DNA from: CAZSMC01 sp964607755
GTDB lineage: Bacteria; Zhuqueibacterota; Zhuqueibacteria; Residuimicrobiales; Krinioviventaceae
Assembly (NCBI GenBank): GCA_964607755.1
Contig: CAZSMC010000042.1
Span: 1 to 37,693 of the forward strand
Direction of reading: 5' to 3'
Length of the DNA stretch: 37,693 bases
A program made the position numbers and the translations under genes. The stretch's first letter is position 1. The number at the start of each line of letters is the position of its first letter. This document shows positions 33,953 to 37,693 of the stretch, piece by piece. The notes under the pieces are model-generated. The model was not told the DNA's origin. It was given only the letters and a program-made list of their open reading frames with translations, and searched no databases.

Positions 33953-34399
33953 TCACAAAATAAAAAGCGCTGCGTGCACCAGAATCAACGTATATACACC
34001 AGCGAAAACATCGTCCGTCATAATTCCCCAACCGCCGGGCCATGATTCTGCCGTACGAATTGGTACAGGTTTCCAAATATCGAAAAGCCGAAAAAGAAAA
34101 AAAGCTGATAAATACACCGGCCATTGTTTGGGCAGAGCGAGACACGCTACACATTGCCCAACAACCTCGTCAAGATTAATTAATCCGGGATCTTTTTCCG
34201 CATATTCTTGCGCTGTTACGCCAGATGCCCAAACACCTAAAAAATATAAAAGAACGCTAATGCCAAGTAACATGCTCCACGGCACAGCCGGAAGAAACCA
34301 TAAAATCAAAACAGCGATAGCCGCGCCAACCGTGCCCGGAGCTATAGGGAAATAACCGCTTCCGCCAGTGGTTGCAATCAGCTTTGCTAGAATTTTCAC
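33953..34399 (-). CDS. pgpA: Phosphatidylglycerophosphatase A
   Basis: A 148-residue inner-membrane enzyme that removes phosphate from phosphatidylglycerol phosphate to give phosphatidylglycerol. The family motif GSGYFPIAPGTVGA is at 14-27, and the acidic segment DPGLINLDEVVGQ follows the second hydrophobic region. Three hydrophobic segments are visible (AAIAVLILWFLPAV, MLLGISVLLYFLGVWA and the C-terminal end). It is the first gene after the promoter at 34457-34485 and leads the run pgpA-cinA-thpR-recA, a common arrangement. Confidence 0.92.
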   Translation of the reverse strand: MKILAKLIATTGGSGYFPIAPGTVGAAIAVLILWFLPAVPWSMLLGISVLLYFLGVWASGVTAQEYAEKDPGLINLDEVVGQCVACLALPKQWPVYLSAFFLFRLFDIWKPVPIRTAESWPGGWGIMTDDVFAGVYTLILVHAALFIL

Positions 34400-34456
34400 A
34401 TTCTGTCCTTTTATCGGTTCTTCAAATTTAACTGGTCTACGAGTTTCAAGTTGTTT

Positions 34457-34485
34457 ATATTAAAAAAATTAACCGACAAAGGCAA
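34457..34485 (-). promoter_or_regulatory. Strong sigma-70 promoter for the pgpA-cinA-thpR-recA run
   Basis: On the minus strand, TTGCCT (34485-34480), exactly 17 bases, and TAATAT (34462-34457). The predicted leader to the pgpA start is about 50 bases. Genes from pgpA to at least recX are spaced by under 40 bases, so this promoter may serve all of them. Confidence 0.72.
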
Positions 34486-34515
34486 GTTCTATTCTGTCAG
34501 ATTTTTTTTAGAATC

Positions 34516-35112
34516 TTAATAATTGATCCGGTCTTCGATCGCTCGCGCCAATGTCATTTGATCTGCATATTCCAGGTCTGCGCCCATTGGGATGCCGCGT
34601 GCAAGGCGGGTTATTTTAATATCAAGGGGTTTGATTAATTTTACCAGATAAATAGCAGTGGCCTCCCCCTCTGTATTCGGATTTGTAGCAATAATAACTT
34701 CCCGGACATCACCGGAAAGCCGGTTTAAAAGTTCTTTGACGCGGAGGTCATCCGGACCTATCCCGTCAAGCGGAGAAAGGACACCTCCCAGAACATGATA
34801 TAATCCATTATATTCACCTGTGTTTTCAAGAGCCAACACATCGTTAGGCTCCTCTACGACACAAATACTGCTCTTATCCCGCTTTTCACTTTGACAAATA
34901 TAGCATGGATCTGTTTCTGTAATATTGAAACAAATCGAACAATGGCGCACCTTGCTTTTCAGTTCCAATAGTGCATTGGCCAGTGCTTTGACGTTTTCGT
35001 CCGTTGATTTAAGCAGATAAAAAACGTGGCGCTGCGCAGACTTACGTCCGATTCCCGGCAACTTGCTCAATTCATGTATAGCACGTTCAACGGCTTCTGA
35101 TGAATATCTCAC
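34516..35112 (-). CDS. recR: Recombination protein RecR
   Basis: A 198-residue RecF-pathway protein that forms a ring clamp on DNA with RecO. It has the N-terminal helix-hairpin-helix (LSKLPGIGRKSAQRH, 15-29). The C4 zinc finger has Cys58, Cys61, Cys70 and Cys73 (CSIC...CYIC). The Toprim domain contains VVEEPNDVLALE and LGGVLSPLDGIGPDDL, and the tail ELEYADQ-type motif appears as DLEYADQMTLARAI. It follows ybaB by 15 bases in the standard dnaX-ybaB-recR operon. Confidence 0.97.
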   Translation of the reverse strand: MRYSSEAVERAIHELSKLPGIGRKSAQRHVFYLLKSTDENVKALANALLELKSKVRHCSICFNITETDPCYICQSEKRDKSSICVVEEPNDVLALENTGEYNGLYHVLGGVLSPLDGIGPDDLRVKELLNRLSGDVREVIIATNPNTEGEATAIYLVKLIKPLDIKITRLARGIPMGADLEYADQMTLARAIEDRINY

Positions 35113-35127
35113 GGCGCCCTCTGGCTT

Positions 35128-35466
35128 TTAAAATCCTGGAATTTTCATATTTCCCATATTGGGAAGAAAACCACCGGTAACCTTGGACATTTCTTCTTCG
35201 GATTTAGCCTTTGCCAATTCAATCGCCTGATTTACCGCAGCTAAAACGAGGTCTTCGAGCATTTCCACATCCTCGGGGTCCACTACTTCAGGATCGATTT
35301 TAATCTCAAGTAATTCTCGGTTACCATTTGCAACAGCAGTGACCATACCGCCGCCAGCCGTGCCTTCAACTTTGAGTTCAGCCAGTTCATTCTGAACCCG
35401 TTCCATTTCTTTTTGCATTTTTTGGGCTTGTTTTAATAATCCACCCATTCCCATGCCTTTATTCAT
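35128..35466 (-). CDS. ybaB: Nucleoid-associated protein YbaB/EbfC
   Basis: A 112-residue DNA-binding protein that forms a tweezer-shaped dimer. It begins MNKGMGMGGLLKQAQKMQKEM, then VEGTAGGGMVTAVANGN and a conserved C-terminal helix. The ATG at 35466 is chosen over one at 35484 because AGAGGAAG lies about 8 bases upstream and the longer form would overlap dnaX. The dnaX stop lies one base away, so translation is likely coupled. Its usual partner recR follows. Confidence 0.95.
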   Translation of the reverse strand: MNKGMGMGGLLKQAQKMQKEMERVQNELAELKVEGTAGGGMVTAVANGNRELLEIKIDPEVVDPEDVEMLEDLVLAAVNQAIELAKAKSEEEMSKVTGGFLPNMGNMKIPGF

Positions 35467-35467
35467 A

Positions 35468-37183
35468 TTAATCTTCCTCTTCAAATTTTGTCAATTCGGC
35501 GTCAAATTTTTCAACGATTTCTTTTACAATGTGATTATCTTTTTGTAATTTCACAAATACTTTTCTTTTATCCACACGCGACGGAATCTTACGGACTTTG
35601 TCAAGAGTTTCAGCATCGGTTTTAATGCACTTTATTCGCAGCCGGTGGCCAACAATGTCCTGTATTAAGCTCTCGACAATTGTTTTCTGTTTATTAACTG
35701 AAGAAATGTGAAAACCGTTGCGATTATGAAAAGAGAGTTCGATGATATTATGTTGAACTCTGGTTGGCCAGCCTTCAGACAACAATGATCCTAAGGCAAT
35801 CTTTTTGCGCTTGACGTGCTCCAAAACCGTGGGCCATTTTTCTTCAAGTTCTTCAAGAGATAAAGTTACTTTCTCCGGTTCAATATTCTGATCAGTAGAT
35901 TGCTGTTTCTTGCCGGTGTCAACAGATTTTTCAGTTTGAGTACTTTGCGGTGGGGACGGAATGCTTTTTTTTGATTGTACGGAAAAAGTTTTTGGGGAAG
36001 GTGCTGCTTCAAGAGTCGGCGAAAAAGCCTGTGCATTCAGATCACTTTTTTTTTTAAGATCATCCAGCTCTGAGACCAACTCTGCGAGCTCAACGCTGGA
36101 GTTCATCTTGATCATTTTCACTACAGCGATTTCCAGATGAATCCGGGCATTTTTAGACCGCCGGATTAGATTTTCTGTATCCGAGGCGATTTTTATCAAG
36201 CGGAGCAAATCCTCTATTTCGAATTGATCTGCTTCATTCAGATAGCGTTGGCCGTGCTCTTCGGACACATTGATATCTTCAGCGCTGCCGGTCGCTTTAA
36301 CGACCATAAAGTTACGCAAATGTTCGGATAGTCCGATTAAAAACTCGTTAAAATCATAACCTTCTGAAAAAATATGCTGAACCAAATCAATGCCGCCCTG
36401 GACATCCTTATTTTGGATGAGATCTGTCACTTGGAAAAAGAGGTCCTGACCAATAATGCCCAACAATTCAGCGGTCTGTTCAGCATTGATGGTCGTACCG
36501 CTGTAGGCAATGATTTGATCTAAAATACTTTCGGCATCGCGCATACTGCCGTCGCCCTTGTTGGCAATGAGCCGCAGGGATTCTGTGTCAATATTAATCT
36601 CTTCTTTTTCGCACAGCGTTTGTAACAGCTTTATAATTTCATTGTTGGTAATGCGTTTAAAATCGAATCGCTGGCAGCGCGAGAGAATTGTGGCCGGGAC
36701 TTTGTGCACTTCTGTAGTAGCGAAAATAAACATGACCCGTGATGGCGGTTCTTCCAGTGTTTTTAAAAGCGCGTTAAACGCTTCATTGGTGAGCATATGA
36801 ACTTCATCAATAATATAGATGCGATATTTCCCGACGTTGGGTAAATACCGCAAGCTGTCGCGTAAATTGCGCACTTCATCAATGCCGCGATTCGAAGCGC
36901 CGTCGATTTCAAGGACATCCAAACTGCGGCTTTCGTTGATTTCAACGCAGGATGAACAAGTATTGCACGGTTGAGTTGTCGGGCCCTGATCACAGTTGAG
37001 TGCTTTGGAGAGTAGGCGCGCAACCGTGGTTTTGCCAACCCCGCGCGGCCCTGAAAACAGATAAGCGTTGGCGAGCCGGTTCTGTTCAATAGCATTCTGC
37101 AGAGTGACGGTTACATGCTGCTGACCGACAACATCTTTGAAGTGAATTGGTCGATATTTCCGAGCTAAAATAAGATAAGCCAT
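35468..37183 (-). CDS. dnaX: DNA polymerase III subunits tau and gamma
   Basis: A 571-residue clamp-loader ATPase. The start is ATG 37183 (MAYLILARKYRP); the frame stays open upstream but would run through the SRP RNA. No Shine-Dalgarno is visible. The AAA+ domain has Walker A GPRGVGKTT (45-53), zinc cysteines 64, 73, 76 and 79, Walker B IIDEVHM (124-130) and the SRC motif (LSRCQRFDF). Domain III ends near residue 365. A low-complexity Ser/Pro/Gln/Thr linker (about 395-435) leads to a C-terminal domain of tau type. Codons 377-380 contain ten A's, discussed in the findings, which may yield a short gamma form. Confidence 0.96.
   Translation of the reverse strand: MAYLILARKYRPIHFKDVVGQQHVTVTLQNAIEQNRLANAYLFSGPRGVGKTTVARLLSKALNCDQGPTTQPCNTCSSCVEINESRSLDVLEIDGASNRGIDEVRNLRDSLRYLPNVGKYRIYIIDEVHMLTNEAFNALLKTLEEPPSRVMFIFATTEVHKVPATILSRCQRFDFKRITNNEIIKLLQTLCEKEEINIDTESLRLIANKGDGSMRDAESILDQIIAYSGTTINAEQTAELLGIIGQDLFFQVTDLIQNKDVQGGIDLVQHIFSEGYDFNEFLIGLSEHLRNFMVVKATGSAEDINVSEEHGQRYLNEADQFEIEDLLRLIKIASDTENLIRRSKNARIHLEIAVVKMIKMNSSVELAELVSELDDLKKKSDLNAQAFSPTLEAAPSPKTFSVQSKKSIPSPPQSTQTEKSVDTGKKQQSTDQNIEPEKVTLSLEELEEKWPTVLEHVKRKKIALGSLLSEGWPTRVQHNIIELSFHNRNGFHISSVNKQKTIVESLIQDIVGHRLRIKCIKTDAETLDKVRKIPSRVDKRKVFVKLQKDNHIVKEIVEKFDAELTKFEEED
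36046..36055 (-). other. A10 slippery run inside dnaX
   Basis: In the coding strand this is CTT AAA AAA AAA AGT. One added A (or a -1 ribosomal shift) gives AAG TGA, an immediate stop; one lost A gives GTG ATC TGA. Both would end the protein near residue 380, after domain III and before the tau-specific region. Confidence 0.65.
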
Positions 37184-37218
37184 TTGTACATTCTTGTTTG
37201 ATTGACAGCTATGAAATA

Positions 37219-37493
37219 ATGGCTGTGCACCCATCTTCGATTGGACAGTTTTGCTTTCTCCTGAACAGCCAACTCCAGCCAAGATCACTTGCGGCACATG
37301 GATTATGTACTTACCGCTGCTACCTCCCGGTCCTGACGGGGTTCAGTACGCTTCCATTGCGCAAGGCTTGGGCTATCACCGTCGCTTATCCAGGTGACCA
37401 GCAAAATGAACCAACCTCAGAATGGGCCTTCGACCCTGCTATAGCGGATTGCAGGTTACAGGGCACCGCTAGCTCCCCATCTAGCACAGCCAT
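37219..37493 (-). ncRNA. ffs: Signal recognition particle RNA, large bacterial type
   Basis: About 275 bases. The 5' and 3' ends form a perfect 10-pair helix (ATGGCTGTGC with GCACAGCCAT). The Alu domain near the 5' end reads GCTAGCGGTGCCCTGTAACC and CAATCCGCTATAGCAGGG, close to Bacillus scRNA. The Ffh-binding hairpin has CGTCAGGACCGGGAGGTAGC with a GGGA (GNRA) tetraloop and the symmetric CAGG/AGCAG loop. With Ffh it directs membrane and secreted proteins to the translocon. It begins two bases after tRNA-Ala and ends 35 bases before dnaX, so it is likely cut from a shared transcript. Confidence 0.95.
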
Positions 37494-37495
37494 AG

Positions 37496-37568
37496 TGGAG
37501 CCGATGGGAGTCGAACCCACGACCTGTACGTTGCGAACGTACCGCTCTCCCAACTGAGCTACGGCCCC
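37496..37568 (-). tRNA. tRNA-Ala(CGC)
   Basis: A 73-base cloverleaf. The anticodon stem GTACG/CGTAC encloses loop TTCGCAA, giving anticodon CGC (codon GCG). The acceptor stem GGGGCCG/CGGCTCC has the G3-U70 pair that identifies alanine tRNAs, and the discriminator is A. The T-loop reads TTCGACT. CCA is not encoded (the next bases are CT), so it must be added by CCA transferase. Confidence 0.97.
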
Positions 37569-37580
37569 GGGGAAAATGAG

Positions 37581-37666
37581 CGGAGAGAGCGGGATTCGAA
37601 CCCGCGGTAGCACGAAGCTACACACGCTTTCCAAGCGTGCTCCTTCAGCCTCTCGGACATCTCTCC
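37581..37666 (-). tRNA. tRNA-Ser(GGA)
   Basis: An 86-base class II tRNA. The anticodon stem CACGC/GCGTG encloses TTGGAAA, giving anticodon GGA (codons UCC/UCU). The long variable arm is GTAGC-TTCG-GCTAC-like, as seryl-tRNA synthetase requires, and the discriminator is G. The acceptor stem is GGAGAGA/TCTCTCC. CCA is not encoded. It lies 12 bases before tRNA-Ala on the same strand. Confidence 0.97.
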
Positions 37667-37674
37667 GAAACTCA

Positions 37675-37680
37675 ATTATC
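37675..37680 (-). promoter_or_regulatory. Possible -10 box for the tRNA-Ser/tRNA-Ala/SRP/dnaX unit
   Basis: GATAAT on the minus strand, 8 bases before the mature tRNA-Ser. A -35 box at normal spacing would fall just outside the window, so the promoter cannot be confirmed here. Confidence 0.3.
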
Positions 37681-37693
37681 AATGTTCAATTAT

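Noticed and set aside
33488..34045. Long plus-strand open frame opposite cinA and pgpA
   Set aside because: It is antisense to two well-conserved genes, has no family features, and spans their junction.
37184..37297. Longer DnaX (609 residues)
   Set aside because: The extra codons are SRP RNA sequence read as protein.

Overview
The window is a dense bacterial chromosome segment. All but one of its protein genes read on the minus strand, in long runs with gaps of 0-80 bases and several start/stop overlaps. The gene content (large bacterial SRP RNA, rho-rpmE-yqhQ-prfA-prmC, pgpA-cinA-thpR-recA-recX-alaS, a GGGP synthase, a BatA-type vWA membrane protein, a regulator-type beta-propeller protein and exported xylan-type glycosidases) suggests a heterotroph, probably of the FCB superphylum or a related candidate phylum (KSB1/Calditrichota-like). 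That placement is inference from gene content. Promoters are ordinary sigma-70 type (TTGnnn, 17-base spacer, TAtAT-like) and ribosome binding sites are often strong AGGAGG, which does not look like Bacteroidetes proper. GTG and TTG starts are frequent.

Layout, left to right. 1-129: start of a nitroreductase gene leaving the window. 130-547: intergenic, with inverted repeats. 548-2644 (+): oligopeptidase B, the only plus-strand gene. 2670-14526 (-): in transcription order rpmE, yqhQ, prfA, prmC, phosphomannomutase/phosphoglucomutase, rnr, then three exported proteins for polysaccharide use (FAD oxidoreductase, GH43, GH39-like). 14785-16032 (-): rho with its own promoter. 16107-16777 (-): wreck of a sugar ABC-transporter ATPase gene. 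16908-25540 (-): capC/ywqE-type phosphatase, gmhA, BatA/vWA protein, hflX, an internally deleted NtrC-family regulator, beta-propeller protein, folC. 25704-34399 (-): pgpA, cinA, thpR, recA, recX, trans-sulfuration enzyme, alaS, GGGP synthase, behind a strong promoter at 34457-34485. 34516-37666 (-): tRNA-Ser(GGA), tRNA-Ala(CGC), SRP RNA, dnaX, ybaB, recR.

Most of the window is housekeeping: translation termination, RNA decay, recombination and repair, replication clamp loading, and protein targeting. Accessory functions are hemicellulose breakdown (GH43, GH39-like, exported flavoprotein), surface carbohydrate synthesis (gmhA, CapC-type phosphatase, PMM/PGM) and possibly archaeal-type ether lipid synthesis (GGGP synthase).

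Four observations stand out. (1) The NtrC-family regulator has lost about 190 residues in frame, joining the start of its receiver to the Walker B region of its AAA+ domain at a GEQA/EQA junction. (2) dnaX carries a run of ten A's after domain III, and both shifted frames stop almost at once, as expected for tau/gamma production by slippage. (3) A decayed MsmX/UgpC-type ATPase lies between rho and folC. (4) The SRP RNA is the large, Alu-domain type and starts two bases after tRNA-Ala. I found no CRISPR array, insertion sequence, prophage or convincing intrinsic terminator.
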